A stretch of 64,000 bases of DNA from CADEDH01 sp050330635 (GTDB taxonomy: Bacteria > Actinomycetota > Acidimicrobiia > Acidimicrobiales > SZUA-35), in NCBI GenBank assembly GCA_050330635.1, contig JBHJNQ010000043.1:1-64000 (forward strand). The letters run 5' to 3'. Of the stretch, positions 17,653 to 26,480 are shown in pieces. The first letter of the stretch is position 1. Every line of letters begins with the position of its first letter. The notes beneath the pieces were generated by a model, which had not been told where the DNA came from, made no database searches, and saw only the letters and a list, made by a program, of their open reading frames with translations. A program made the position numbers and the translations under genes.

Positions 17653-18516
17653 TCATTGGTGGCAGAGGGTCTCGATGACGGCGACGAGGTGGTGGAGTTG
17701 AGTCAGGGTCGTGCCGCCGATGACTGCAGCGACGGCGATGCTGGCGTGGTCGAATCGCTTGTTGGTTGGGGTTGGTGCGAGGAGCGCGAGCACGCGGCCG
17801 GGGACGTCCCCGCCGGTTGCTGCGAGCGCCGGGGCCGGCCCGTGAGTGGTAGCGAGGGCGGCTCGTGCGATGGCGGTGGCGACTGTCGTGCGGTTGCCGA
17901 TGGATCGGGCGGCGTCCTCGTCGGCCCATCGTTCGAGAGCGTTTCGGAGGCATTCGCTGAGCGGTCGGAGCGGTCGTGCGGTGTCGATGGTGGCAGCGAG
18001 GGCGAGGTGGCGGTCGTGGCGGTGGCGGAGGTGGGCGTGTTCGTGGGCGAGGACGGCGCGTCGTTCGGCGGGGGTGAGGGCGTCGAGCAGGGCGGTGGTG
18101 ATGACGACACCCCCGAGTCGTCCGGGTTCGGCGTAGGCGACCGGGCGGTCGGAGTCGACGACGTGGAGCTGGTGGGCTTTGGTGCCGCAGCTACGGCGCC
18201 AGGTCCACGCCACGGTGATCATGCGCCAGGTGAGGGAGATCGAGGTAATGACGGCGGCTACACCGACGATGGTGGGGGGTGGGTGGTGGACGCCGAGGGC
18301 GTCGTGGCACCAGCGCAACCGGTCGCCGGCGAGTGGGTGGTGGGCAAGGTAGGCGAGGGAGAGTGCTGTGGCGGTGGCCCAGCTGGCGACGATGAGCGCT
18401 GCGATGGTGGAGGCGAGAAGGCGGGCTGCGTGTCGGGGCCGGATGAGACGGGCGAGCGCCGGGACCACGGCGGCGGCCGCGTAGGTGACGGCGAGCGGAG
18501 CGAGGAGGCCGATCAT
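17653..18516 (-). CDS. M56 (BlaR1-like) membrane metallopeptidase
   Basis: 287 residues. Membrane helices at the N-terminus (LLAPLAVTYAAAAVVPALAR; ASTIAALIVASWATATALSL) precede the zinc site AVLAHEHAHLRHRHD (HExxH) and ERWADEDAARSIG (the downstream Glu/Asp helix), followed by a final helix. No penicillin-binding sensor domain is present. These short M56 proteins pair with BlaI-type repressors; here the BlaI gene overlaps it by 4 bp. Likely cleaves or destabilises the repressor on induction (inference from BlaR1). Confidence 0.85.
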   Translation of the reverse strand: MIGLLAPLAVTYAAAAVVPALARLIRPRHAARLLASTIAALIVASWATATALSLAYLAHHPLAGDRLRWCHDALGVHHPPPTIVGVAAVITSISLTWRMITVAWTWRRSCGTKAHQLHVVDSDRPVAYAEPGRLGGVVITTALLDALTPAERRAVLAHEHAHLRHRHDRHLALAATIDTARPLRPLSECLRNALERWADEDAARSIGNRTTVATAIARAALATTHGPAPALAATGGDVPGRVLALLAPTPTNKRFDHASIAVAAVIGGTTLTQLHHLVAVIETLCHQ

Positions 18517-18932
18517 TGCTGCTCGAGGTTGTCGAGGATGGCCCGGAGGCGTTGCTGGTCGTCGCCGGAGAGCGAGTCGACGAAACCGGCGAGGAGCGAG
18601 TTGCGGTCGGTGACGGTGTCGAGGGTGTCGTTGAGGCGTCGGGTGGCGAGTTCGGTCTCGCTCACGATGACCCGGTAGGCGTAGCCCCGCCCTTGTTGGA
18701 CCCGTTCGGCAAGTCCCTTCTTCCAGAGGCGGGTCAGGACCGTCATGATGGTGGTGTACGCCAGGTCGGTGGCGAGAGCGTCGGACACCTCGGCCGGTGT
18801 GAGTGCGGTGTCGGCGGCCCAGAGGATGGTGAGAACGTCGGCTTCGAGTTCCCCGTCCCCGCGGCGTCGTACCCGTTTGGTCATCACGTGGGTTGAACGA
18901 TCTGTCTCATCGTGTCCAAGGGTAGTGTTCAT
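18513..18932 (-). CDS. BlaI/MecI/CopY-family repressor
   Basis: 139 residues. The winged helix is LEADVLTILWAADTALTPAE, VSDALATDLAYTTIMTVLTR, LWKKGLAERVQQGRGYAYRV, the BlaI/CopY signature. The C-terminal helix SLLAGFVDSLSGDDQQRL, ILDNLEQQ serves dimerisation. Overlaps SHOCT upstream and M56 downstream by ATGA. Three matching operators (TACGACA-N3-TGTCGTA type) lie upstream of cluster genes, so it probably controls the whole set in response to copper, or another signal relayed through M56. Confidence 0.9.
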   Translation of the reverse strand: MNTTLGHDETDRSTHVMTKRVRRRGDGELEADVLTILWAADTALTPAEVSDALATDLAYTTIMTVLTRLWKKGLAERVQQGRGYAYRVIVSETELATRRLNDTLDTVTDRNSLLAGFVDSLSGDDQQRLRAILDNLEQQ

Positions 18933-19177
18933 CGTCGGAGCACTTCGCGTCGGTGTTCGTACTCGGCTTCGTCGATCTCGCCACGTGCGAACCGTTCCCG
19001 CAGTATCTGCTCGGGGTCACGCGTGCCCCCGGCACCGACCGCGTCTGTGGCGGTTGCGCTGTTCGAGTTGCGGATCACGGTTACGACGCCCCAGATCAGC
19101 AGTCCCCAGAACGCGAGCATCGATGCCGACATGGCGAGCCAGGCCCATCCGTTCCAGTCGCCGTGCCACCACATCAT
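18929..19177 (-). CDS. small SHOCT-domain membrane protein
   Basis: 82 residues: an N-terminal membrane helix (AWLAMSASMLAFWGLLIWGV) and a C-terminal SHOCT motif (DPEQILRERFARGEIDEAEY, EHRREVLR). GGAGG stands 7 bases before the first of two tandem ATGs. SHOCT proteins of this size are common in metal-resistance clusters; role unknown. First gene behind the 19.2-kb operator, and translationally coupled to the repressor gene. Confidence 0.8.
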   Translation of the reverse strand: MMWWHGDWNGWAWLAMSASMLAFWGLLIWGVVTVIRNSNSATATDAVGAGGTRDPEQILRERFARGEIDEAEYEHRREVLRR

Positions 19178-19224
19178 CGCTGCACCTCCAGTGCTGGGCT
19201 GCGGCCACGTCACGAGACCCAACC

Positions 19225-19241
19225 TACGACACAGCGTCGTA
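19225..19241. promoter_or_regulatory. BlaI/CopY-type operator, copy 1
   Basis: TACGACA-CAG-CGTCGTA, one base off perfect symmetry. It lies 48 bp upstream of the SHOCT-blaI-M56 genes and downstream of the multicopper oxidase gene. Confidence 0.75.
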
Positions 19242-19278
19242 TGAGGTTGGTCGGTTGTCCAGCGTCGGCAGCTGAATC

Positions 19279-20784
19279 TCAGGCGAGGTAGGCGAGGGTG
19301 GTCGCCATGCCGGCCTCGAGGTGGTAGGTGTTGTGGCAGTGCAGCATCCACTGACCGGGGTTGTCGGCGATGACGTCGACGGCCGACGAGCCCATGACGG
19401 GGACGAGCAGCGTGTCCTTGCGGGCGGCGCCGCTGGTGGCAAGGGCGAACGTGTGACCGTGGAGATGCATGGGGTGCACCATCATCGTGTCGTTACCGAA
19501 CCTGAGCCGTACCCGTTCGCCGGACTCGATGCGCAGCGGCTCGTGGTTGCCGTGGGTGGCCCCGTTGATCGTCCAACGATAGGACCCCATGTCCTGCCCG
19601 AGCCGAACGTCGACCGCCCGGTCCGGGGTGCCGGTTGGGTAGGCGACCGACTCGGTCGCGGTGGCCGCGGCGACGTCGAGCAGCCGGCCATCGTGTTCGG
19701 GCAGTAGCGGCCGGGGTTCCGGCGTGGTCGCAGCGGACCCGGCGGATCGGAGCCAGGCGACACCCGAAAGTGTCTTGCCCTCGGCCGAGGCGACGATGGG
19801 GAACATTCCGTCGCCGACGGTCACGGTGACGTCGACCCGTTCACCCATGGACAACAGCACCGTGTCGACCTCGACCGGTTCGATCGGGAACCCGTCGAGG
19901 TGGGTGACGGTCATGGCGTGACCGCCGATCGCGACCCGATAGACGGTGTCGGAACCGGCGTTGATCATCCGCAACCGGACCCGGCCGCCGGGCGGACCGG
20001 TCACGGTGATCGGATCCGACGGCGCCCGCCCGTTGATCAGATGCAACGGGTAGTCGACGTCGCCGAAGCTGGACATCCCCATCATCCCGCCGCCGCCGCT
20101 GCCCATCATCTCGCCGTGTCCCATGCCGCCGGCGGCCAGCAGGTCGGCCAGGACGGTGTCGGGGGAGGCGCCGTCGATGCCGTCGATCCAGTCGTCGAAG
20201 ATCAGGATGTCCTCGGTGTCGTAGTCGCCGGGTTCGTCGGGGTCGTCGACGATGATCGGGGCGTACATGCCCCGGTCGAGGTCGAGACCCATGTGGGGAT
20301 GGAACCAGTAGGTGCCGGGGTCGGGGACGACGAACCGGTAGGTGAACTCGCCGCCGGACGGGACCGGTTCCTGGGTGAGGCCGGGGACGCCGTCCATGTC
20401 GTTGCGGATGGCGAGGCCGTGCCAGTGGATCACGGTCGGGTCAGCGAGCTGATTGCGGAACGTCACCGCCAGCTCGTCGCCGGCCCGTACCCGGATCAGC
20501 GGGCCCGGCACCGTGTCGCCGTAACCGGTCGTGTCGACCACGACCCCGCCAAGGTCAACGGTGACCGGCCCGGCCGTCAGGTCCACCGTGGTCAACCCGG
20601 CATCGACGGAACGCCGCTGGGTTTCACGGGCCGCGATCGACGGGTCCGACGGCAGCATCAGACCGCGGGCGCTCGGTTCGCTCCGCCCGCTGTCTGAGGT
20701 GCACCCGCCCAGCCACACCCCGGCCGCCGTGAGGCTACCGACGGTCAGGAACCGCCGCCGAGTCCACCCAGGTGCGGCGACCAT
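19279..20784 (-). CDS. multicopper oxidase (Tat-exported lipoprotein)
   Basis: 501 residues. RRRFLTVGSLTAAGVWLGGC combines a twin-arginine signal with a lipobox. All four copper motifs are present: HWHGLAI, WFHPHMG, HPMHLHGHTF and LLHCHNTYHLEAGM (the HCHxxxH type 1/3 motif with axial Met). A Met/Gly-rich loop (GGMGHGEMMGSGGGGMMGMS) resembles the methionine-rich segments of CueO-like cuprous oxidases. Likely oxidises Cu(I) at the cell surface. Its start overlaps the DUF305 stop (TGATG). Confidence 0.93.
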   Translation of the reverse strand: MVAAPGWTRRRFLTVGSLTAAGVWLGGCTSDSGRSEPSARGLMLPSDPSIAARETQRRSVDAGLTTVDLTAGPVTVDLGGVVVDTTGYGDTVPGPLIRVRAGDELAVTFRNQLADPTVIHWHGLAIRNDMDGVPGLTQEPVPSGGEFTYRFVVPDPGTYWFHPHMGLDLDRGMYAPIIVDDPDEPGDYDTEDILIFDDWIDGIDGASPDTVLADLLAAGGMGHGEMMGSGGGGMMGMSSFGDVDYPLHLINGRAPSDPITVTGPPGGRVRLRMINAGSDTVYRVAIGGHAMTVTHLDGFPIEPVEVDTVLLSMGERVDVTVTVGDGMFPIVASAEGKTLSGVAWLRSAGSAATTPEPRPLLPEHDGRLLDVAAATATESVAYPTGTPDRAVDVRLGQDMGSYRWTINGATHGNHEPLRIESGERVRLRFGNDTMMVHPMHLHGHTFALATSGAARKDTLLVPVMGSSAVDVIADNPGQWMLHCHNTYHLEAGMATTLAYLA

Positions 20785-21386
20785 CAGCCGAGGTCGAGGT
20801 TCTGCATCTCGTCGATCTCGGCGCTCTGGGCGGCGATGATCGCTTCGGCGAGGGCCCGGGCCTCGGCATCGGCGCCGTCGTCGAGAACCGTCTGCGCCTG
20901 GTCGATGGCCCCCTGGTGATGCACGATCATCATCTCGGTGAACATGCGGTCGAATGCCGGACCCGTCGCCGCCGTCAACGCCGCCATGTGGTCGTCGCTC
21001 ATCATTCCCGCCATGTCGTGGTCCATGCCTTCCATCTCGGCCGCCATCTCGTCGTGACCCCAGGCGTCGAGCCAGGAACGCATCAGTTCGATCTCGGGGT
21101 CCTGGGCCCCTCGGATTCGTTGGGCGAGATCGAGGATTGCCGGGTTCTGGCTGCGGTCAGCGGCGAGGGCGGCCATCTCGATGGCCTGCGCGTGGTGCGG
21201 GATCATGCCCTGAGCAAAGACGACATCGGCGTCGTTGAACTCGGCAACCCCGACGGCCCCTGATCCGTCCTCGGTGGCGGCAGGGACTGTGCTGTTGGTG
21301 GGGGCGGCGCTGTCGCTGCCACCACAGGCGGCGAGCAGGAGGGCGCCGGCGGCGAATGCGGCGAGCGGTGCAAATCTTGTGATCAT
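20784..21386 (-). CDS. DUF305 lipoprotein
   Basis: 200 residues. LAAFAAGALLLAACGGSDSA is a lipoprotein signal. The DUF305 pair of helical repeats follows: FAQGMIPHHAQAIEMAALA, then MMIVHHQGAIDQAQTVL. HH and Met-rich stretches (MEGMDHDMAGMMSDDHM) suggest copper or silver binding on the outer face. ATG follows GGAG at normal spacing. First gene after the 21.4-kb operator and coupled to the oxidase. Confidence 0.9.
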   Translation of the reverse strand: MITRFAPLAAFAAGALLLAACGGSDSAAPTNSTVPAATEDGSGAVGVAEFNDADVVFAQGMIPHHAQAIEMAALAADRSQNPAILDLAQRIRGAQDPEIELMRSWLDAWGHDEMAAEMEGMDHDMAGMMSDDHMAALTAATGPAFDRMFTEMMIVHHQGAIDQAQTVLDDGADAEARALAEAIIAAQSAEIDEMQNLDLG

Positions 21387-21424
21387 GGGGTTCTCCGGGG
21401 GAGACGATCGGGAAGACCGCAATC

Positions 21425-21441
21425 TACTACATGATGTCGTA
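21425..21441. promoter_or_regulatory. BlaI/CopY-type operator, copy 2
   Basis: TACTACA-TGA-TGTCGTA, 38 bp upstream of the DUF305 start; one mismatch from the perfect copy at 23.67 kb. Confidence 0.75.
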
Positions 21442-21495
21442 GAAGAGGTCTCGGGCGGTTGGATTCCTGCGATGGTGTCGGTCACCGATTGCGGG

Positions 21496-23538
21496 TCAGG
21501 ACCTGACTGCGCTGGCGCGGAGGTCGAGGCGCCGAAGGAGTTGTGCGTTCGCCGCCACGATCACGGTCGACAGGCTCATCGCGACGGCAGCCGCGGCTGG
21601 GGGAAGGGTGAAGCCGGCGAATGCGAACACGCCTGCTGCGACGGGGATGGCCACGAGGTTGTAGGCCGTGGCCCACACGAGGTTCTGGATCATCTTGCGG
21701 TAGCTGGCTCGGGACAGGTCGATGACACCGATGATGCTGCGTGGGTCGCTCGAGGCGAGAACGACCCCGGCAGACTCGATGGCGACGTCGGTCCCGGCGC
21801 CGATGGCGATCCCGACGTCGGCGCGGGCCAGGGCGGGGGCGTCGTTGACGCCGTCGCCGACCATCGCCACCCGCAGGCCACGAGCCTGGAGTTCGGCGAC
21901 CTTGGCGTCTTTGTCCTTCGGCAGTACACCGGCGAAGACCTCGTCGATCCCGAGCTTTGCGGCGACGCCATCGGCGACCTGCTGGGCGTCGCCGGTGATC
22001 AGCACGACCTTGACGCCGCGGTCGTGGAGTGCGTCCACGGCGGCGCGGGATTCGGGTCGGATCTCATCGGCCAAGGTGACCGCCCCTGCGACCCGGTCGT
22101 CAACGATGATCCACAGAACCGACCCGCCACCGACTCGCCAGTGGCTCACGGTCTCGGTGAGGTCGTCGGGTTCGGCCAGGTCGAGTTCGTCGAGGAGGGC
22201 CGGTCCGCCGACTTGCACGTTTCGACCGTCGACGACGGCGCGAACGCCTCGTCCGGTGAGGGACTCGACGTGTTCGGCGTCGGGAACGGCGCCAGTTCGG
22301 CGGGCGGCGGTCACGATGGCTCGGGCGATGGGGTGTTCGCTGTCGGCTTCGGCTGCGGCCGCCAGTGCGAGCACCTCGTCGGGGTCGAAGCCGTTGATAG
22401 CGGTGTGGGCGATGACGGCGTGGTTTCCTTTGGTGAGGGTGCCTGTCTTGTCGAACAGCACGGCGTCGATGGTGCGCATCCGTTCGAGGGCGAGCCGGTT
22501 CTTGACGAGGATCCCGGCCCGGGCAGAGGTGGCCGTCGAGATGGAGATCACGAGCGGGATCGCCAAGCCCAGCGCGTGAGGGCAGGCGATCACCAACACG
22601 GTCACGGTGCGAATGACTCCCTGGGCGCCATCGCCGACGGCGAGCCAGGCGATCATGGTCACGATCGCCGCGCCGGCCGCCAGGTAGAACAGGGCAGCGG
22701 CAGCCCGGTCGGCGAGGGCCTGGGCCCGGGAGTTGGAGGATTGAGCATCGGCGACCATGCGTTGGATCCCGGCCAGGGCGGTGTCGTCACCGATGGCGCC
22801 GACCCGCACTCGGACCGAGGAGTCCGTCGACACGGTGCCCGCCACCACACGGTCGCCGGCCGTGCGGGTCACCGGGCGAGACTCGCCCGTGATCATCGAC
22901 TCGTCGAACGCGGCACGACCCTCGGCGATCTCCCCGTCGGCGGGGACTCGGCCACCGGGCCGGACCAGCACCACGTCGCCGACGACAAGGCCCGAAATCG
23001 GCACTTCCTCGGTGCGGTCACCGTCGACGCGTTCCGCGGTGTCAGGGAGCAGGTCTGCCAAGGCGGCGAGCGCGCCTTGGGCTTGGCCGATGGCCTTCAT
23101 CTCCTGCCAATGCCCCAACAACATGACCGTGATCAGCGCGGCGAGCTCCCACCAGAAGTCGAGCTCGCCCCATCCGAGCGATGACGCCAGCGACGAGACG
23201 TAGGCGACGGTGATGGCCAGGGCGATCAGCAACATCATTCCTGGTTGGCGGTTGCGGGCCTCGACAACCCCGCCCTTCAAGAACGGCCGGCCGCCCCACA
23301 GATAGATGACGGTGCCCACCACCGGGGAAACCCACGCCGCCCAGGCGACGTCGATCGAGTAGTCGAACCATTCCTGGATCTGAGCGGAAAACACGAGCAC
23401 CGGCACCGCCAGTGCGAGGTTCCACCAGAACAGCCGGCGGAACGTCTCGGGATCGTGGCCCGCATGCTTGTCATGCCCCCCATGCTGCGGGCCATCGGTG
23501 TGGTGCGGAGTGTGGTGTTGGTGGTCGGTGGTGATCAC
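21496..23538 (-). CDS. P1B-type copper-translocating ATPase (CPH type)
   Basis: 680 residues. The N-terminus is His-rich (HQHHTPHHTDGPQHGGHDKH) instead of a CxxC domain. The ion-path motif is CPHALGLAIP, i.e. CPH and not CPC, which assigns it to the P1B-3/CopB group. Other motifs: actuator GESRPVT, phosphorylation DKTGTLT, HP-locus SEHPIARAI, and GDGVNDAPALARADVGIAIG. GGAGG lies 6 bp before the GTG start. It should export copper (or silver) from the cytoplasm. Confidence 0.93.
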   Translation of the reverse strand: MITTDHQHHTPHHTDGPQHGGHDKHAGHDPETFRRLFWWNLALAVPVLVFSAQIQEWFDYSIDVAWAAWVSPVVGTVIYLWGGRPFLKGGVVEARNRQPGMMLLIALAITVAYVSSLASSLGWGELDFWWELAALITVMLLGHWQEMKAIGQAQGALAALADLLPDTAERVDGDRTEEVPISGLVVGDVVLVRPGGRVPADGEIAEGRAAFDESMITGESRPVTRTAGDRVVAGTVSTDSSVRVRVGAIGDDTALAGIQRMVADAQSSNSRAQALADRAAAALFYLAAGAAIVTMIAWLAVGDGAQGVIRTVTVLVIACPHALGLAIPLVISISTATSARAGILVKNRLALERMRTIDAVLFDKTGTLTKGNHAVIAHTAINGFDPDEVLALAAAAEADSEHPIARAIVTAARRTGAVPDAEHVESLTGRGVRAVVDGRNVQVGGPALLDELDLAEPDDLTETVSHWRVGGGSVLWIIVDDRVAGAVTLADEIRPESRAAVDALHDRGVKVVLITGDAQQVADGVAAKLGIDEVFAGVLPKDKDAKVAELQARGLRVAMVGDGVNDAPALARADVGIAIGAGTDVAIESAGVVLASSDPRSIIGVIDLSRASYRKMIQNLVWATAYNLVAIPVAAGVFAFAGFTLPPAAAAVAMSLSTVIVAANAQLLRRLDLRASAVRS

Positions 23539-23665
23539 GAGAGCCTCCAGAGATGTGCGCTGCCAACGGGTCTACCCCTTCCATCCGAGTGGAAGGTCAA
23601 GACTGCTTGTGCGCTGGGAGGGGCCGTGCCGTCCTTCCCCGAAGATCAACGCCTGACGAGATTAC

Positions 23666-23682
23666 TACGACAACGTGTCGTA
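23666..23682. promoter_or_regulatory. BlaI/CopY-type operator, copy 3 (perfect)
   Basis: TACGACA-ACG-TGTCGTA is an exact 7+3+7 palindrome, 128 bp upstream of the copper ATPase and directly before the MarR remnant on the other strand. It matches the operators at 21.43 and 19.23 kb. Confidence 0.8.
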
Positions 23683-23725
23683 ATATGCTCGGGGTCACCG
23701 ATGGCCCGGCTGCCGTCAACGCTGC

Positions 23726-23860
23726 CTCCAACTCACCGCTGCCGGGCGGCGCGTCACCCTCGAGGTCGCCGCCGCACGAGACGCTCTCATGCGCGACCTG
23801 CTCGCCCAAATGCCGAGCGCGGGGCGAGCCAGCGTTATCGACGCGATCGAGGTCTGGCCG
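23726..23860 (+). pseudogene. MarR-family regulator, C-terminal scrap
   Basis: LQLTAAGRRVTLEVAAARDA, LMRDLLAQMPSAGRASVIDA resembles the wing exit and dimerisation helix of MarR proteins. No helix-turn-helix or start codon is left; it runs into the recombinase relic. Confidence 0.4.
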
Positions 23861-24745
23861 CGGCCGTCCACCAACGCTGCGCTGCCGCACCGATGTGGCC
23901 GGCGGCGACGTCGTCGATGTCGAGGAGGACCTCGTCCTTCCGCTGGCGGGCCCAGACCTGGTAGCCGGGTTAGCGGGGTTCTTGAGGATGGCGCGGATGG
24001 CGCTTTGGCCCCTGGCGCCCTGGCTCGATGTCCGGTGCCGGTTGCGGTTGGGGTCGGCGGCGCTGGGGGAGGGGATGCCTTCGTCGGTGAGGGTGGTGGC
24101 GATGACCTTGATGCCGCTGCCGGCGAGGAAGTCGGCGAAGATCCGTTGGACGACCTGGGCGTAGTCGGGGTGGGGTTCGAGCACGTGGAGGCGGCGGCCG
24201 TCGGCGGCCTTGGCCGGGTTGGGGTGGGGGCCGGCGTCGGCGTCGGCGTCGGCGAGGCGGTAGCCGTAGGGTGGGCGTCCGCCCTGGTACTTGCCGTCGA
24301 GGGCGACCTGGGCGTTCATGGCGGTGCGGACCCGGGTCTTGATGCGGTTGCGTTCGCCCTTTCCCATGCCGGCGTAGAGGTTCATGATCAGGTCGTGAGC
24401 GTTTGACCCGGGTCGATCGGGCCGCCGATCTCGGGTACCCAGAGCTCTACGCCGAAGTGCACGAACAGCGGGAAGGTGTCGCCGTACTGGGAGCCGTAGA
24501 ACGCCCGTTGCGGTTCGCCGATGACCACGGCGTGGAATCCCCGACGCTCGTCGGTCAGCGCTTCGAGCAGTCGGCTGGCCTGGGGTCGACGCTTCCAGGG
24601 GAGCGAGCGGCTCTCGCCGATGTCGAAGTACTCGGCCGCGATGACCCCGCCGTGGGGGGCGATCAGCGCCTGGGCGCGGCTGCGTTGCCATTGCCGGCTG
24701 GCTTCGGGATCTTGCTGGTCCGAGCCCGACAGGTACCACGAGACC
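23860..24745 (-). pseudogene. large serine recombinase, frameshifted and truncated
   Basis: The N-terminal resolvase part (DIGESRSLPWKRRPQASRLL, FHAVVIGEPQRAFYG) is in one frame. Near base 24,400 it switches to MNLYAGMGKGERNRIKTRVR, GGRPPYGYRL, HPDYAQVVQRIFADFLAGSG, AIRAILKNP, the recombinase domain. A further shift yields QVWARQRKDEVLLDIDDV, then the copy ends. The start and catalytic-serine region is degraded and the zinc-ribbon and coiled-coil end is missing. It is a relic of an integrative element, not an active integrase. Confidence 0.8.
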
Positions 24746-24960
24746 GTTGAGAAGGAGCTCAGCTCACCAATCGCTCAGGCACTCCTGGTCAAGGCCTGAG
24801 CGACGAGCGCCGGACACGAGCCGACGGAGGGCCTTTCGTCGCGACCGAGGACCCCGAACCACGACCCCCGAGCCTGGACCATCACCCCTGGTGAGCACGT
24901 ACGCGCGCATTTCCGGGCCTACAGGTTCCGTCAGCATCCCCATGTACTACAATGAAGCAC

Positions 24961-25224
24961 ATGTCGGAAGTTGGGATTCGGGCGTTGAAGCAGAATGCAT
25001 CGGCCGTGGTGGCTGAGGCGGCGGCGGGGGAGACGGTGACGATCACCGATCGGGGGAGGCCGGTGGCGCAGATGACGGCGATTCCGACGTCGCGTCTGGC
25101 CGCGTTGATCGGGGCGGGCCGGGCCAGGCCAGCTCGTCGGGCGTTGGCTGATCTTCCCCATGCGGAGCCTGGGCCCGACATCTCTCGGGTGCTCGGGGAC
25201 ATGCGGGACGACGAGCGGTACTGA
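24961..25224 (+). CDS. Phd/YefM-family antitoxin
   Basis: 87 residues. MSEVGIRALKQNASAVVAEA, AAGETVTITDRGRPVAQMTA is the Phd fold. The C-terminal tail is basic then acidic (PHAEPGPDISRVLGDMRDDE). An ATG three codons upstream is an alternative. Followed after 2 bases by the PIN toxin gene. Confidence 0.85.
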   Translation: MSEVGIRALKQNASAVVAEAAAGETVTITDRGRPVAQMTAIPTSRLAALIGAGRARPARRALADLPHAEPGPDISRVLGDMRDDERY

Positions 25225-25226
25225 AG

Positions 25227-25622
25227 GTGGCGTTCTATCTCGATACGTCGGCGTTGGTGAAGTTGGTGGTGGCCGAGTCCGAGACGGAGGCGCTCCGATC
25301 ATGGTTGACGGCTGCCGATCGGGATCTCGTGGCGAGCGATCTCGTCAGGACCGAGCTGATGCGAGCTGTTCGGCAGGTCGTTCCCGAGCGGGCGTTGCAG
25401 ACTCGGCAGGTGCTGGACTCGATAGTGCTCATCGAGGTGACCAGTGCTGTCTTCAGTGCGGCGGGTCGTCTCGACCCTCCGGCGCTGAGGTCTCTCGACG
25501 CGATCCACCTCGCTGTCGCGCTCGAACTGGGCGACGACCTCGACGGGCTGGTCACCTACGACGGCCCCCTGGCCGACGCTGCCACGGCCAACGGCGTGGC
25601 AGTCCTGGCCCCCCACTCGTGA
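25227..25622 (+). CDS. PIN-domain toxin (VapC-like)
   Basis: 131 residues. Active-site acids appear in MAFYLDTSALVKLVVAE, VASDLVRTELMRAV, LRSLDAIHLAVALEL and LVTYDGPLADAA. GTG start directly behind the antitoxin stop. Together with the Phd gene this is an intact two-gene toxin-antitoxin module, next to the recombinase relic. Confidence 0.88.
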   Translation: MAFYLDTSALVKLVVAESETEALRSWLTAADRDLVASDLVRTELMRAVRQVVPERALQTRQVLDSIVLIEVTSAVFSAAGRLDPPALRSLDAIHLAVALELGDDLDGLVTYDGPLADAATANGVAVLAPHS

Positions 25623-25669
25623 ACACTGATCTCACTACCCAGCTACCACGGCGATCCATCGCGACCCCT

Positions 25670-25704
25670 GCGGCGTGGGTTAAGGGTTGCACTCGCCCCT
25701 CCGA
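25670..25704 (+). repeat. dispersed repeat, copy 2
   Basis: GCGTGGGTTAAGGGTTG, then ACTCGCCCCTCCGA pairs with the copy near 3.83 kb. It starts just after the PIN toxin gene. Confidence 0.45.
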
Positions 25705-26480
25705 CACACTTGGCGAAAGTCCTGATCACAGCGTTTCCGGCGGCTCGACTCGGGCGCTGGGGTGTCGGATCCTGGCGAAGGGGGTGGCCTTCTCGAAGGT
25801 GGCTTTCGACGGTTTGGACCTTGTCGAAGTTGGTGTGCGCTTTGCTGAGCGCCTGAGCGAGGTTGTCGTTGGCGTTCTCCAGGTGGCGGTAGGCCAAGGG
25901 CGTGAGCTCGTCTCTGGGCAGCGAGCAGGCGATGAGCGAGGCGAGCCGATCGGCCGCAAGCTGACGACTGCCTTCACCGGGTCGGATGAGGAGCGCCTCG
26001 ATGGCCGACCATCCCCCAGTGACCGCCGCTCCGGCGGACGGGTACTCCATTCCATCCATGTAGGGCGCCAACTCGAGCGCGTCGTCGGTCGCCGCTGCAA
26101 GCCGCCGTCGATTCGGTAGACGGCGTCTTGACGGACGAGGCTCCGGTCTCGATCTGGCGAGGCGTCGGCCGGATCTCGTAGGAGCGGCGGTCTCCGGCAA
26201 CTCGGGCCCAGCCATCAAGGCGAATCGTCTCGTTCGATGGGCTGGTGACCTTGGCCCGTGCCTCGGCCCGAGCGACGATGACACGAGCCTCCTCGACCGC
26301 AGACCACGGATCTCGGCCTTCGATCTCGAGGAGGAACCCGCCAGCGTGTCGACGTGACTCCCCGCCCGGGAGACTCGCTCGCAGCCATGCGGCTGCGGCG
26401 CTGCCGTCGGCCAGCGCACCTTGCCCGCATCCAGGGCGGTCCGACCCGCTCGGGAACCGGCAATATGGGCTCTGAACAGG
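25700..26480 (-). pseudogene. unrecognised protein gene, broken by frameshifts
   Basis: Two coherent stretches in different frames: AAWLRASLPGGESRRHAGGF, GRDPWSAVEEARVIVARAEA near the 5' side, and MEYPSAGAAVTGGWSAIEAL, LIRPGEGSRQLAADRLASLI, ACSLPRDELTPLAYRHLENA near the 3' side, joined by at least two shifts around 26.1 kb. They read as one former protein of about 250 or more residues. I do not recognise the family; composition suggests a soluble helical protein. Confidence 0.45.

Noticed and set aside
17653..18932. BlaI-M56 pair as a beta-lactam resistance system
   Set aside because: The M56 protein has no penicillin-sensor domain and the operators lie at copper-handling genes.
21235..23184. 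A 649-codon plus-strand frame over the copper ATPase
   Set aside because: Low-complexity Gly/Asp/Val composition and no motif; it is the complement of the P-type ATPase gene.
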